This document shows positions 25,912-34,704 of a stretch of 64,000 bases of DNA, in pieces (within the stretch, counting starts at the first letter, position 1; every line of letters starts with the position of its first letter). Position numbers and translations under genes: made by a program. Source of the stretch: Methylobrevis albus. Its GTDB lineage: Bacteria; Pseudomonadota; Alphaproteobacteria; Rhizobiales; Pleomorphomonadaceae. Under the pieces are notes generated by a model. It worked only from the letters and a program-made list of their open reading frames with translations. It made no database searches and was not told the DNA's origin. The stretch lies in NCBI RefSeq assembly GCF_015904235.1, contig NZ_JADZLT010000050.1, positions 302,719-366,718 on the forward strand, written 5' to 3'.

Positions 25912-26742
25912 ATGACCACCATCACCATGACCGACGGCACGAACCTGTTCTACAAGGATTGGGGGCCGAAAGACGCGCAGCCTATCGTGTTTCACCATGG
26001 CTGGCCGCTCAGCGCCGACGACTGGGACAACCAGATGCTGTTCTTCCTGGCCGAAGGTTACCGCGTGATCGCGCACGATCGCCGTGGCCATGGCCGGTCC
26101 GACCAGACCGACACCGGCAACGACATGGACACCTATGCCGCGGACGTCGATGCGATCGCCAGGGCGCTCGATCTGCGCGACGCGGTCCATATCGGCCATT
26201 CGACCGGCGGCGGCGAAGTCACGCGTTATGCCGCGCGCGCCGAGCGCGGCCGTGTGGCCAAGGCCATTCTGATCGCAGCGATCCCGCCGGTGATGGCTCA
26301 GTCGGACGCCAACCCGGACGGCGTTCCGATGGCGGTCTTCGACGGGTTGCGCTCTGCCCTGGAAGCGAACCGCGCGCAGTTCTACCGCGATCTGCCGAGC
26401 GGACCCTTCTACGGCTTCAACCGCGAGGGTGCGAAGGTCAGCCAGGGCCTGATCGACAACTGGTGGCGCCAGGGCATGAGCGGCGGCGCCAAGGCGCATC
26501 ACGACTGCATCGAAGTGTTCTCGGAGACAGACTTCACGGAGGATCTGAAGGCACTCACCATGCCTGTGCTGATCATCCACGGCGAAGACGATCAGATCGT
26601 GCCGATCGGGAACTCGGCCCAAAAGGCGATCAAGCTCGTCAGGGACGGCACGCTGAAAACCTATCCCGGGCTCTCGCACGGCCTGTTCGCCACGCATCCG
26701 GATGTGGTGAACCCGGATATGCTGGCCTTCGTCCGCGCCTGA
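25912..26742 (+). CDS. Alpha/beta hydrolase (non-heme chloroperoxidase/esterase type)
   Basis: A 276-residue single-domain alpha/beta hydrolase. The nucleophile elbow is HIGHSTGGGE, the oxyanion segment is VFHHGWPLSADDWDNQ, and the acid and base residues fall in HGEDDQIVP and the final SHGLFATHP. These are the signatures of cofactor-free haloperoxidases and arylesterases. GGAAG lies upstream of the ATG. It is cytosolic, without a signal peptide. Its physiological ester or peracid substrate is unknown. Confidence 0.9.
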   Translation: MTTITMTDGTNLFYKDWGPKDAQPIVFHHGWPLSADDWDNQMLFFLAEGYRVIAHDRRGHGRSDQTDTGNDMDTYAADVDAIARALDLRDAVHIGHSTGGGEVTRYAARAERGRVAKAILIAAIPPVMAQSDANPDGVPMAVFDGLRSALEANRAQFYRDLPSGPFYGFNREGAKVSQGLIDNWWRQGMSGGAKAHHDCIEVFSETDFTEDLKALTMPVLIIHGEDDQIVPIGNSAQKAIKLVRDGTLKTYPGLSHGLFATHPDVVNPDMLAFVRA

Positions 26743-26763
26743 CATGTCTTCGCAGTGGATGAA

Positions 26764-26790
26764 CGACGGTCGCGCCGCTCGCGACCGTCG
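26764..26790 (+). terminator. Stem-loop after the alpha/beta hydrolase gene
   Basis: Perfect 11-bp arms (26764-26774 and 26780-26790, CGACGGTCGCG and its complement) around a five-base loop start 21 bases after the hydrolase stop. No T-run follows, so it may act as a weak terminator or 3-prime stabiliser. Confidence 0.5.
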
Positions 26791-26920
26791 AAAGCGTCTC
26801 CGGGCGTCTCTTCGCACCGTCGCCGGGGCGACATTGCCGGCAAGACGTGGCTTTCAGCGGGAGTTTGTTCGGCGCCGTCGGACGTGTTGGCAATCGGTGC
26901 TCGAGGCGCAAAGACTAGGC

Positions 26921-27937
26921 ATGGGAACCATGAGTGTCGTCAGAATCGCAATCGCCGGCTTCGGGAGCGTGGGGCGCGCCACGGCCCATCTCCTCCTGTC
27001 CCGCCGCCAGCGATATCGAGAGGTCCATGGAGCCGAAATCCGCCTTGTCGCCGTCTGCGGCTCGCGATCAGGCCTGGCCGAACCGGACGGTCTCGAAGCG
27101 GGGCACCTCGACGCGCTCGAACCGGGCATGTCAGGCCCCGCATTCATCGATGCAAGCGGCGCCGACATTCTCATCGAGGCGGGTCCCAGCGATTTTCGCA
27201 CCGGCGGTCCTGGCCTTGCCTATATCCGGTCCACCCTTTCGGCGGGGCGGGACGCCATCGTCATCTCCAAGGGCGCGCTGGTCCACAGCGGCCCGGATCT
27301 GCGGGCCCTTGCGCGTTCCACGGGCGCGATGCTGAAACTCAGCGGCGCCGCCGCCGCCGCGCTGCCGACGATCGACCTCCTCGATCATAGCCTGAGAGGC
27401 TGCGAGGTGCTCGAAATCGAAGGTATTCTGAACGCCACCACCAACTATCTGCTCGACGCGATGATGAATCAGAACCTCGGCTTCGACGAGGCGCTGGCGC
27501 GTGCCCAGGCAGGCGGTTTTGCAGAAGCCGACCCGCGCAACGATACCGAGGGCTGGGATACCGCCAGCAAGCTCATCCTCATCGCCAATTTCGGCCTGGA
27601 TGCCGACCTGACGATGGACGATCTGGTCGTCGAGGGCATTGGGTCGATCGCGGCGCACGATCTCGAGACATGGCAAAAGCACCGTCTCGTTCCCAAGCTC
27701 GTCGGGAGCCTTTCCCGGAGAGACGGCGTGACCCGGGCGGCCGTCGGCGTCCGGACCTACCCACTGAGCGATCCGCTCGCGCATGTGTCGGGAAAGAACA
27801 AGGCGATCCGGATCACGACGGACGCGATGGGCGAGACGATCGCGATCGGATCCGGCACGGAGCCTCTCGCCACGGCGGCCGCCGCGCTGAAGGATCTCGA
27901 ACATATCCTGACGGCAAGAGCTGCACGGGCCACTTGA
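26921..27937 (+). CDS. Homoserine dehydrogenase-like NAD(P)-dependent dehydrogenase
   Basis: A 338-residue protein with an N-terminal Rossmann motif (IAIAGFGSVGRATAHLLL) and the homoserine dehydrogenase catalytic region (EGILNATTNYLLDAM, QAGGFAEADPRNDTEGWDTA with the conserved Asp/Lys). It lacks the C-terminal ACT domain of feedback-regulated enzymes. The short form is often a paralogue outside the main threonine pathway. The start could be 26921 or the ATG at 26930. It is immediately followed by an amidotransferase gene, one base shared between stop and a possible ATG. Confidence 0.85.
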   Translation: MGTMSVVRIAIAGFGSVGRATAHLLLSRRQRYREVHGAEIRLVAVCGSRSGLAEPDGLEAGHLDALEPGMSGPAFIDASGADILIEAGPSDFRTGGPGLAYIRSTLSAGRDAIVISKGALVHSGPDLRALARSTGAMLKLSGAAAAALPTIDLLDHSLRGCEVLEIEGILNATTNYLLDAMMNQNLGFDEALARAQAGGFAEADPRNDTEGWDTASKLILIANFGLDADLTMDDLVVEGIGSIAAHDLETWQKHRLVPKLVGSLSRRDGVTRAAVGVRTYPLSDPLAHVSGKNKAIRITTDAMGETIAIGSGTEPLATAAAALKDLEHILTARAARAT

Positions 27938-27954
27938 TGTTCAGGAGGAGCGGG

Positions 27955-28659
27955 ATGATGGGCAGGATCGTGCAGGCCATTCGCCACATAGGCTTCGAGG
28001 ACCTCGGCAGCTTCACGGAGCCCTTGAGAAAAGCCGGCTACGACATCGAATACGTCGACGTGGCCGAGCGCGATCCGTCGACGCTTGACCCCCTCGGCGC
28101 CGATCTCCTCGTGGTCCTCGGCGGTCCGATTGGCGTCTACGATCACGATGCCTATCCGGTCGTCACCCACGAGATAAGCCTGCTGCGGGCGCGGCTGACG
28201 GCCGATCGGCCGACGCTCGGCATATGCCTCGGCGCGCAACTGATGGCGGCAGCCCTCGGTGCTCGTGTCTATCCGGGACCAACCAAGGAGATTGGCTGGT
28301 CGGCCCTCGATCTGTCGGATACGGCGACGCCCAATCCTCTCGCCATGCTGCAAGACGTGCCGGTGCTTCACTGGCATGGCGATACGTTCGACCTGCCGGA
28401 AGGCAGCACTCTGCTCGCATCGACGCCGCACTGCGCCAACCAGGCCTTCTCTCGCGGACCCAATGTGCTCGGCCTGCAATTCCATCCGGAGGTCCTTGGC
28501 GCACGGTTCGAGCACTGGCTTCTGGGGCACGCAAATGAACTGGCCACGGCAGGCATCGACCCCGTCACGCTGCGCCGCGATGCCGGGCGGCATGCCCGCC
28601 GGCTTGAACAAGCCGGCGCGGCCCTCTTCACTGATTGGCTGACAGGCCTGACGCGGTAG
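27955..28659 (+). CDS. Class I glutamine amidotransferase-like protein
   Basis: A 234-residue stand-alone GATase1 domain similar to the GuaA amidotransferase half and to small GMP-synthase-like proteins. The catalytic nucleophile is Cys91 in TLGICLGAQLMAAALG, with His-Glu in LGLQFHPEV. AGGAGG six bases upstream fixes the start at 27955 (or the adjacent ATG at 27958). Such proteins release ammonia from glutamine or hydrolyse gamma-glutamyl bonds; the acceptor here is unknown. It is co-oriented and probably co-transcribed with the homoserine dehydrogenase-like gene. Confidence 0.87.
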   Translation: MMGRIVQAIRHIGFEDLGSFTEPLRKAGYDIEYVDVAERDPSTLDPLGADLLVVLGGPIGVYDHDAYPVVTHEISLLRARLTADRPTLGICLGAQLMAAALGARVYPGPTKEIGWSALDLSDTATPNPLAMLQDVPVLHWHGDTFDLPEGSTLLASTPHCANQAFSRGPNVLGLQFHPEVLGARFEHWLLGHANELATAGIDPVTLRRDAGRHARRLEQAGAALFTDWLTGLTR

Positions 28660-28723
28660 ATCCCTGCAACGCAATGACACGAAGCGGATCGCGCATCGCC
28701 CGGCGATATTCGGTCGGGCTCAA
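28660..28723 (-). pseudogene. Remnant of a second AraC-type C terminus
   Basis: Directly after the stop of the AraC gene, minus-strand bases 28723 down to about 28660 read LSPTEYRRAMRDPL, a second version of that gene's own C terminus (MSPSSYRRAVRDP). It is in a different frame and has no other part of a gene. It looks like the end of a lost AraC paralogue left by recombination or partial duplication. Confidence 0.6.
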
Positions 28724-29622
28724 GTCTTGTGCTGAGGGTCGCGCACCGCCCGACGATAGCTGGACGGGCTCATGTGGCGATGCTTGCTGAACACCCGGGC
28801 CAGGACTTGGTTCGACGAGTATCCCACCTCTTGCGCGATTTCAGTCACCGGAAGGTCGGTCGTCTCGAGGAGTTCGCTGGCTTTTTCCACTCTCAGCCGG
28901 GTCAGATGGACCCGAGGCGGAACGCCAATGCTCTGCTTGAACATGCGCGCGAAGTGGAACGTGGAAAGCCGCGCTTCGGCAGCCAGTTCGTCAAGGCTGA
29001 TGTCCTCCGAAAGCCGCTCCCGCATGAGCTCCAGGCAGCGCTTCTCCGCCCACGGGGCGAGGCCCCCCTTGGCTGGCCCAAACGGCGCCCCGCCCAACCG
29101 GCAGAGTTCGGCCAGGATTTCGCAGCCTGCGGCCCGCGCCAGCAGAAGCGACGGCGCCCCCTCGTCCTCACAGATGGCCAACAGGCTGCGGAACGCCGAC
29201 TGGATCGCCGGAGAGTCGAACACGCGGCCGTAGATGCAGGAGGTTTCGAACGAGAACCGGCCGTCAGCGGCCTCGTCGAGCACGCCCTGCCACTGCGCCA
29301 GAGGGAACGCCAAGGTGCGAAGCGAATGGCTTTCTTCATTGATCACCGTCGTCGCGAAGTTCGGCGCCGCGAGGGCAAGGGCGCCTTTCCCGGTCGCCAC
29401 ATCGAAGCGACCTCCTCCGAGATCTCCCCTGACACGGCGGCAGCCGAACATGTCCTGCACCAGGACGATATCCGGCAGGGCCGGGCGGGACATGTCTCCG
29501 GCTGGTCGCTGAACTTTCAGAAGGTTGAGAATTCCGCCGGGGGATTTCAGCGAGCGCAGGTAGGACGCATGTCGGCCATGGCGGTGCCACTGAACAAAGG
29601 AGGAATAGGCAGGCACGGTCAT
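28720..29622 (-). CDS. AraC-family transcriptional regulator
   Basis: A 300-residue regulator. The N-terminal 190 residues form an effector or dimerisation domain without a clear cupin motif. The C-terminal double helix-turn-helix has LDELAAEARLSTFHFARMFK and ITEIAQEVGYSSNQVLARVFSKH as TEIAQEVGYSSNQVLARVF followed by MSPSSYRR. The gene converges on the amidotransferase gene. Regulated targets are unknown, but the upstream divergent space faces the TetR gene. A duplicate of its last codons follows the stop. Confidence 0.9.
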   Translation of the reverse strand: MTVPAYSSFVQWHRHGRHASYLRSLKSPGGILNLLKVQRPAGDMSRPALPDIVLVQDMFGCRRVRGDLGGGRFDVATGKGALALAAPNFATTVINEESHSLRTLAFPLAQWQGVLDEAADGRFSFETSCIYGRVFDSPAIQSAFRSLLAICEDEGAPSLLLARAAGCEILAELCRLGGAPFGPAKGGLAPWAEKRCLELMRERLSEDISLDELAAEARLSTFHFARMFKQSIGVPPRVHLTRLRVEKASELLETTDLPVTEIAQEVGYSSNQVLARVFSKHRHMSPSSYRRAVRDPQHKT

Positions 29623-29815
29623 TCTGTGTCTCCCATGCTTTTAGCGCCCCCCAATCCGAGCCGGCCGTACGCCGATCCGCACCGATCGATCGGCGCACTC
29701 GATTGGTCGAAGCAAGCAGTTTGGATGCACTGAGTGCAGTGAGGCGATCCGCGCCCCGCCAGCCGGTACGCTCCAGGAATACCGGTTGAACGACGATTCA
29801 ACTCCTTTTCAGGGA

Positions 29816-29843
29816 ATGGTCGAAACGCTACCGTTTCGACCAT
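29816..29843. promoter_or_regulatory. Candidate TetR operator
   Basis: A perfect 12-bp inverted repeat, ATGGTCGAAACG (29816-29827) and CGTTTCGACCAT (29832-29843), with spacer CTAC. It lies just upstream of the TetR gene, overlapping the alternative ATG at 29842. Position and symmetry are those of a TetR-family autoregulatory operator. Confidence 0.75.
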
Positions 29844-29859
29844 GGTGGAGAGTGTTTGG

Positions 29860-30471
29860 ATGGAACGCAAGAGTGCCGACCGCAATGCAAGACGGAAACC
29901 GAGCGGGGCGGCGGTCATCCGGCCTGAACTGACCACCGCGCTGTTCAGGGCGCTGTTCGAAGAGTGGGCAGAGTCGGGCTATGCAGCGCTGAGCCTGGAG
30001 CGTGTGGCGGCGCGCGCGGGCGCCGGCAAGGCGGCCATCTACCGGCGATGGCCGTCGAAACTCGAGTTCGTATGCCAAGCGATACAGGGCGTCGGCATCA
30101 CGCTGTCTGACTTCAGTGACCACGGCTCGCTCGGAGCAGACATCAGCGCCTATCTGCGTACAACGCGGGTGGCGTTCCGACATCCGTTGATTCGCAAGAT
30201 CATTCCAGATGTTGTCGCTGAGCGCATCAGAACGCCGGAAGTCGCGGAGATGCTGGACAGCCTTACCGCGGCACGTCGACAGCTTGGAAAGCGCATGCTC
30301 GAGCGGGCCATTGGCCGCAATGAGTTGCAACCTGCGCTCGACAAGGAACTTGCGCTCGATCTGCTCATTTCTGCACTCTACATACGGATGATCGTTCATT
30401 CGAAAAACACGACAATGGCTGAGATCCACCGGCTGGCGATTGCGATCGAAGCCGCAATCAAGGCCTGTTGA
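29860..30471 (+). CDS. TetR/AcrR-family transcriptional regulator
   Basis: A 203-residue repressor with the N-terminal helix-turn-helix ALSLERVAARAGAGKAAIYR followed by RWPSKLEFV, and a helical ligand domain with TetR_C-like IRKIIPDVVAERIRTPE. I prefer the ATG at 29860, which has GGAG ten bases upstream; the ATG at 29842 sits inside the palindromic operator and lacks a ribosome site. It probably represses itself and the dioxygenase-esterase gene 173 bases downstream. Confidence 0.9.
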   Translation: MERKSADRNARRKPSGAAVIRPELTTALFRALFEEWAESGYAALSLERVAARAGAGKAAIYRRWPSKLEFVCQAIQGVGITLSDFSDHGSLGADISAYLRTTRVAFRHPLIRKIIPDVVAERIRTPEVAEMLDSLTAARRQLGKRMLERAIGRNELQPALDKELALDLLISALYIRMIVHSKNTTMAEIHRLAIAIEAAIKAC

Positions 30472-30644
30472 CGGGCTTCCTTCTGCGGATTGAATGTTCG
30501 CGATCGAAGCGCAAGATCGGCAACTTCACCGCATGGGCCGCGACGCGGCGCCAGCCGTTTCTCTCCAGGGTTCTCACCTCTGCGCTGCCCGGGGCCTTCG
30601 CTGCCGGGCGGAAGGGGGAACCAGGTGCGGAAGACATCACGGGA

Positions 30645-32204
30645 ATGACCAGCGGCATCCACCACGTCACCGGCATCACCTCCAATGTGCAGGCCAACGT
30701 CGACTTCTATATCGGCTTTCTCGGGCTGAGGCTCGTGAAGCGCACCGGAGGCTACGCGGACGCCGAGCAGTTGCATCTCGTCTATGGAGACGGCCTCGGC
30801 AGTCCCGGCTCGTTGCTGACGTTCCTTGTCTGGGAGGCGGCGGGTCGCGGCCGTACGGGCATCGGCCAGGTCTCGGAAGTGGCGCTGGCGGTGTCGCCGG
30901 TTTCGCTCGGTGACTGGATTGCCAAGGCGCTCGCCGCCAACATTCCTCTCGAGGGCCCATCTCGCGAGTTCGGGGAACCGGTGCTCCGGCTGAAGGATCC
31001 GGACGGGCTCATCGTGAAGCTGGTCGGAAAGGAGATGGCAACGCCGGCGCCACTTCCGAACGCACCCATCCGGCTGCGGGGCGTCACGCTGCTGACAGAC
31101 AAGGCGGCAGAGACGGCACGCTTTCTCACCCGTTTTGGCTACGCCGAAGAACGGCGCTCAGGCGTTACGCAGCGCATGAGCTCCGACACCGACATCGTCG
31201 ATGTCCGGGAAGTGTCCGGTTTCTTGCCGACCGTGTCCGGCGGCGGGGTGCCCGACCATGTCGCCTTTCGCGCGCGCGACATCGATGACCTCCGCGCCAT
31301 GCGGCTTTCGCTGATCGATCACGGGCCCACCGAGGTGCATGACCGGAAGTACTTCGTGTCGCTCTACGTTCGCGATCCCGCCGGCATCCTCATGGAATAC
31401 GCGACCGACGGGCCGGGCATGACCATCGACGAAGCGCCTGCCGAGCTTGGCCGGACACTGTTTCTGCCGCCGCACGATGCCGATCGTGCCGAGGACCTGA
31501 GGGCCATGCTGCCACAGTTTGCCCTGCCCGGCGAAGAGCGGTTTCCGGCCCGTGACCTCCCTTTCATTCATCGGTTCAACCGGCCGCGGGATCCGGACGG
31601 CACGACCCTGGTGCTGCTGCACGGCACCGGCGGCAACGAAGCCGATCTCATGCCGATCGCACGGCGCATCGCCCCGCATGCGACGCTGCTCGGCGTCCGT
31701 GGCCGTGCGACCGAGGAAGGCACCAATCGTTGGTTCCGCCGCGCGGGTGCAACGACGTTCGATCAGCAGGATATCCGGGGCGAATCCGAGGCCTTCGCGG
31801 CGTTCGTCGACGGCGCCGTCAGCGGCTATGGCCTCGACCCGGACAAACTCGTCTTCCTCGGCTATTCCAACGGCGCCAGCATGCTGGCGGCGGTCATCCA
31901 GCTCCAGCCTGGCGTCGTGCGCCGCGCCGTCCTGCTTCGCGGTATCCAGCCCCTCGAGAAACCACCGGCCCTCGATCTCTCGGACACGAACGTTCTGGTC
32001 CTTGCTGGACGTGATGATGCCTTTGCGCGCGACGCGCCGGCGCCAACGAGCGCCCTTCTGGCTCAAGGCGCGCATGTCGACAGTCTGGAGCTCTCAGCCG
32101 GTCATGACCTCGCCGCGGCTGACGTCACGGCGTCAACCGAGTGGATTCAGCGACAACTCTCGTCGGCGTCGGCGATCGCCCCGTCGAGATCGCGAGAGCG
32201 GTAG
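30645..32204 (+). CDS. Ring-cleaving dioxygenase (VOC) fused to carboxylesterase
   Basis: A 519-residue two-enzyme fusion. Residues 1 to about 290 form a two-module vicinal-oxygen-chelate (glyoxalase fold) protein like the hydroquinone dioxygenases MhqO/MhqE, with GIHHVTGITSNVQANVDFYI at the start and the metal-ligand region LMEYATDGPGM. From about residue 320 an alpha/beta hydrolase of the phospholipase/carboxylesterase (MhqD-like) family follows, with LVLLHGTGGNEADL, nucleophile GYSNGAS and SAGHDL. In Bacillus these are separate proteins of one quinone-stress regulon. The upstream TetR gene is the likely repressor. Start ATG 30645; the longer upstream frame is unsupported. Confidence 0.88.
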   Translation: MTSGIHHVTGITSNVQANVDFYIGFLGLRLVKRTGGYADAEQLHLVYGDGLGSPGSLLTFLVWEAAGRGRTGIGQVSEVALAVSPVSLGDWIAKALAANIPLEGPSREFGEPVLRLKDPDGLIVKLVGKEMATPAPLPNAPIRLRGVTLLTDKAAETARFLTRFGYAEERRSGVTQRMSSDTDIVDVREVSGFLPTVSGGGVPDHVAFRARDIDDLRAMRLSLIDHGPTEVHDRKYFVSLYVRDPAGILMEYATDGPGMTIDEAPAELGRTLFLPPHDADRAEDLRAMLPQFALPGEERFPARDLPFIHRFNRPRDPDGTTLVLLHGTGGNEADLMPIARRIAPHATLLGVRGRATEEGTNRWFRRAGATTFDQQDIRGESEAFAAFVDGAVSGYGLDPDKLVFLGYSNGASMLAAVIQLQPGVVRRAVLLRGIQPLEKPPALDLSDTNVLVLAGRDDAFARDAPAPTSALLAQGAHVDSLELSAGHDLAAADVTASTEWIQRQLSSASAIAPSRSRER

Positions 32205-32299
32205 ACTGCGACCGCGGTGGGGGGAACCCCTTCAGCGTCGATCGTATCGCATCGGCGGCCGAGCAGGGCAGAACCGTCGGCTCAAGACCATCGCGGTCG

Positions 32300-33376
32300 T
32301 CAGCCGAGATCCGCGGCTTGAGGAACGGACGCCGTCCGCGCCGCCTCGCGGGCCGCCCGGACAATCGGCGCGACTTCCGTGCCGAGCAGTTCGATCGAAC
32401 GCTTCATCGCGGCGGTTTCGAGCGAGGCGGTGCTCATCTGGAAGGTCATGCGCGAGATGCCGCCGAGCGCCGCGCTTGCCCTGAGCATCTTGGCCGCGAC
32501 CGTCGCCGGCTCGCCGATCAGGAAAGCGCCTTCGGGACTGGCCATCGCTTCGAACTGCCGGCGCGTCGGCGCAGGCCACCCGCGCTCGCGTCCGATGGTG
32601 CCGGTCAGATGCGCCCAACCGGGAAAGAACCTGTCCTTCGCCTCGGCGTCCGTATCGCCGACGAAGCCCATCGCGTGCACGCCCACCACAAGCTTCTCGG
32701 GACCGTGACCGGCGCGCCGGCCGGCCTCGCGATAGAGATCGACGAGCGGAGCGAAGCGCTCGAACGTGCCGCCGATGATGGCGATCATCAGCGGAAGGCC
32801 GAGTTCGCCGGCGCGCTCGAAGGATCGCGGGGTGCCGCCGACGCCCACCCACAGCGGGAGCCGTTGCTGGTGAGGACGCGGGAAGACGCCCTCTCCGTGG
32901 AGCGCCGGACGAAAGCGCCCGGACCAGGAGATGTTGGTCGTCTCGCCGAGTTTCAGAAACAGGTCGAGCTTCTCGGCGAAAAGGTCGTCATAGGCCCGGG
33001 TGTCGAGGCCGAACAGCGGAAAGGCCTCGACGAAAGAGCCTCTGCCGACGACGATCTCGGCGCGTCCTCTGGAGATCAGATCGAGCGTCGCGAACTCCTG
33101 AAAGATCCGCACGGGATCGGCGGCGCTCAGCACCGTGACCGCGCTTGTCAACCGGATCCGGCTGGTCCGGGCCGCAGCGGCGGCAAGAATGACGGCGGGC
33201 GCGGAATCGAGAAATTCGGCGCGATGGTGCTCACCGATGCCGAAGACATCGAGCCCGACACGGTCAGCTGCCTCGATCTCCCCCAGAAGGTCCGCCATGC
33301 GATCGGTTGCCGAGGGAGGCCGCCCTGTCGCCGGGTCGGGAAGGATGGCTGCGAAACTGTCGATGCCGATTTCCAT
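32300..33376 (-). CDS. LLM-class flavin-dependent oxidoreductase (luciferase-like)
   Basis: A 358-residue bacterial-luciferase-family TIM-barrel monooxygenase using reduced flavin. Typical segments are LDVFGIGEHHRAEFLDSAPA, SRIRLTSAVTVLSAADPVRI, GRAEIVVGRGSFVEAFPLFG and LWVGVGGTPRSFERAGELGL. The substrate is unknown. Co-oriented genes downstream of its start (SnoaL-like proteins and a YcaC-like hydrolase) form a loose leftward cluster of small detoxification enzymes. Confidence 0.9.
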   Translation of the reverse strand: MEIGIDSFAAILPDPATGRPPSATDRMADLLGEIEAADRVGLDVFGIGEHHRAEFLDSAPAVILAAAAARTSRIRLTSAVTVLSAADPVRIFQEFATLDLISRGRAEIVVGRGSFVEAFPLFGLDTRAYDDLFAEKLDLFLKLGETTNISWSGRFRPALHGEGVFPRPHQQRLPLWVGVGGTPRSFERAGELGLPLMIAIIGGTFERFAPLVDLYREAGRRAGHGPEKLVVGVHAMGFVGDTDAEAKDRFFPGWAHLTGTIGRERGWPAPTRRQFEAMASPEGAFLIGEPATVAAKMLRASAALGGISRMTFQMSTASLETAAMKRSIELLGTEVAPIVRAAREAARTASVPQAADLG

Positions 33377-33436
33377 GACGCGTTCTCGCAGTTTGTTGCC
33401 GATGCTGATGGAACGTGCCGGGTCGGTGGCTCGCGG

Positions 33437-34180
33437 CTATGCCGGTCCCGGGCGCGCACGGCGTGCGCCTTCCAGAGGGTCGAACATCGAGATGCCACCA
33501 TGGGCGGCAGTCGCGGTCACCTCATTCTGCAACACGTCCCAATGCTCGGCCAGCTTGCCGTCCTCCACCCGGAAGATGTCGATCGCGATCTGCGGCTCGT
33601 CGGCCCAGCCGCGGATGCGTCCGTGGATGGCGACGAGATCGTCTTCGGCGACGATCAGTCCGGGCTCGTAGAAGACATGCTCCGGCAGGCCGGCGACGAT
33701 CGCCTGCAAGGCGTCGCGCCCCTGGGGAATGTTCGGGTTGTGCTGGATGTAGTCCCGGGCGTAGAGCCTTTCCACGGCCGACACGTCATGACGCTGGAAA
33801 AGCGAGGTCATCGCCTCGATGACGAGTTCCTTGTTGCGCCGCGGCAGATCGTCGAAGCTGCGATGAGCGGCCCGGGTGACGGTCATTTGCCCGGTCATTC
33901 GCAGGAACTGCCCGCCTGGCAGCGTCGCGAACGAAAAGACGAGGCCACGGTCGTAATCCTGGACGTTGGTGACCGTCGCGCCGTCCTTCTCCTGCCAGCT
34001 CACGGCGAACGTGGCGTTTCCGAGCGGAATGACTGCGATATCGACGATCTCGGTGCGGGCAAACGGGCCTTCCTTGATCTCGAACTGCAATTGCTCGGTC
34101 GACAGGAGCGTCAGGCTGACTTGGAAATTCGGATAGGAGACGTCCATCTCCAGTCCCACAGGAAAACCGGGTTCGGTCAT
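33437..34180 (-). CDS. MoaF-like / SnoaL-like two-domain protein
   Basis: A 247-residue protein in two parts. Residues 1 to about 115 resemble the lipocalin-like MoaF domain (FEIKEGPFARTEIVDIAV, FAVSWQEKDGATVTNVQDYD, VFSFATLPGGQFLRMTG). Residues about 125-235 are a SnoaL/NTF2-like cone fold (SLFQRHDVSAVERLYARDYI, QHNPNIPQGRDAL, IHGRIRGW, IDIFRVEDGKLAEHWDVLQ). AAGGAG nine bases upstream fixes the ATG at 34180. NTF2-like pockets usually bind or isomerise small hydrophobic compounds; no catalytic role can be assigned. Confidence 0.7.
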   Translation of the reverse strand: MTEPGFPVGLEMDVSYPNFQVSLTLLSTEQLQFEIKEGPFARTEIVDIAVIPLGNATFAVSWQEKDGATVTNVQDYDRGLVFSFATLPGGQFLRMTGQMTVTRAAHRSFDDLPRRNKELVIEAMTSLFQRHDVSAVERLYARDYIQHNPNIPQGRDALQAIVAGLPEHVFYEPGLIVAEDDLVAIHGRIRGWADEPQIAIDIFRVEDGKLAEHWDVLQNEVTATAAHGGISMFDPLEGARRARPGPA

Positions 34181-34258
34181 GTACAGCAACTCCTTCAAAC
34201 GGACGAAGACCCTCGGGGACGTCGCCAGCGCGCGCGCCGCTCGGTTCGTCGTCGCAGT

Positions 34259-34621
34259 TCAAACTTCGGTTTGATCGAGGAAGACGTGCAGGGTTCGGAT
34301 GAGCCCGCCTTCGACATGCGCGACGTCCGTACCCGTGACCGCAAACGGACCTTGCGCCGGACCGGCCCCCCACTGCAGGCGGCCGACACCGTTGTGGCCC
34401 GTTGCCGGCCGCAACGCGGTGAATACGAAGTCCGGAGGCAGATGCCGCAGGAGGTTCGTCACGGCCTCCGAGATCGCTTCGTACCCACGCACCGACTGCT
34501 CAGGTTCATGAAGCACCGCGTCCTCATGGTAGATGGTCCGGATCGCCGCGATGCGCCGCGTGGGGTCGCGTTCGCCGAACACCCGATCGAGATTGGCCTG
34601 CAGGAGTTTCTCGAATTCCAT
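34259..34621 (-). CDS. SnoaL/NTF2-like protein
   Basis: A 120-residue single-domain NTF2-fold protein (AAIRTIYHEDAVLHEPEQSV, RGYEAISEAV, FAVTGTDVAHVEGGLIRTLH). GGAGG precedes the ATG at 34621. It is similar in fold to the second half of the neighbouring 247-residue protein. Probably a small-molecule binding or isomerase-type protein of the same cluster. Confidence 0.8.
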   Translation of the reverse strand: MEFEKLLQANLDRVFGERDPTRRIAAIRTIYHEDAVLHEPEQSVRGYEAISEAVTNLLRHLPPDFVFTALRPATGHNGVGRLQWGAGPAQGPFAVTGTDVAHVEGGLIRTLHVFLDQTEV

Positions 34622-34704
34622 CCGTGCCTCCTTCGCGGCAGGTTTGAGCATCGCGACGGATGACGAGGGCCCATTGCAGGCATGCCTCGCCATCCTGCTT
34701 CAGT

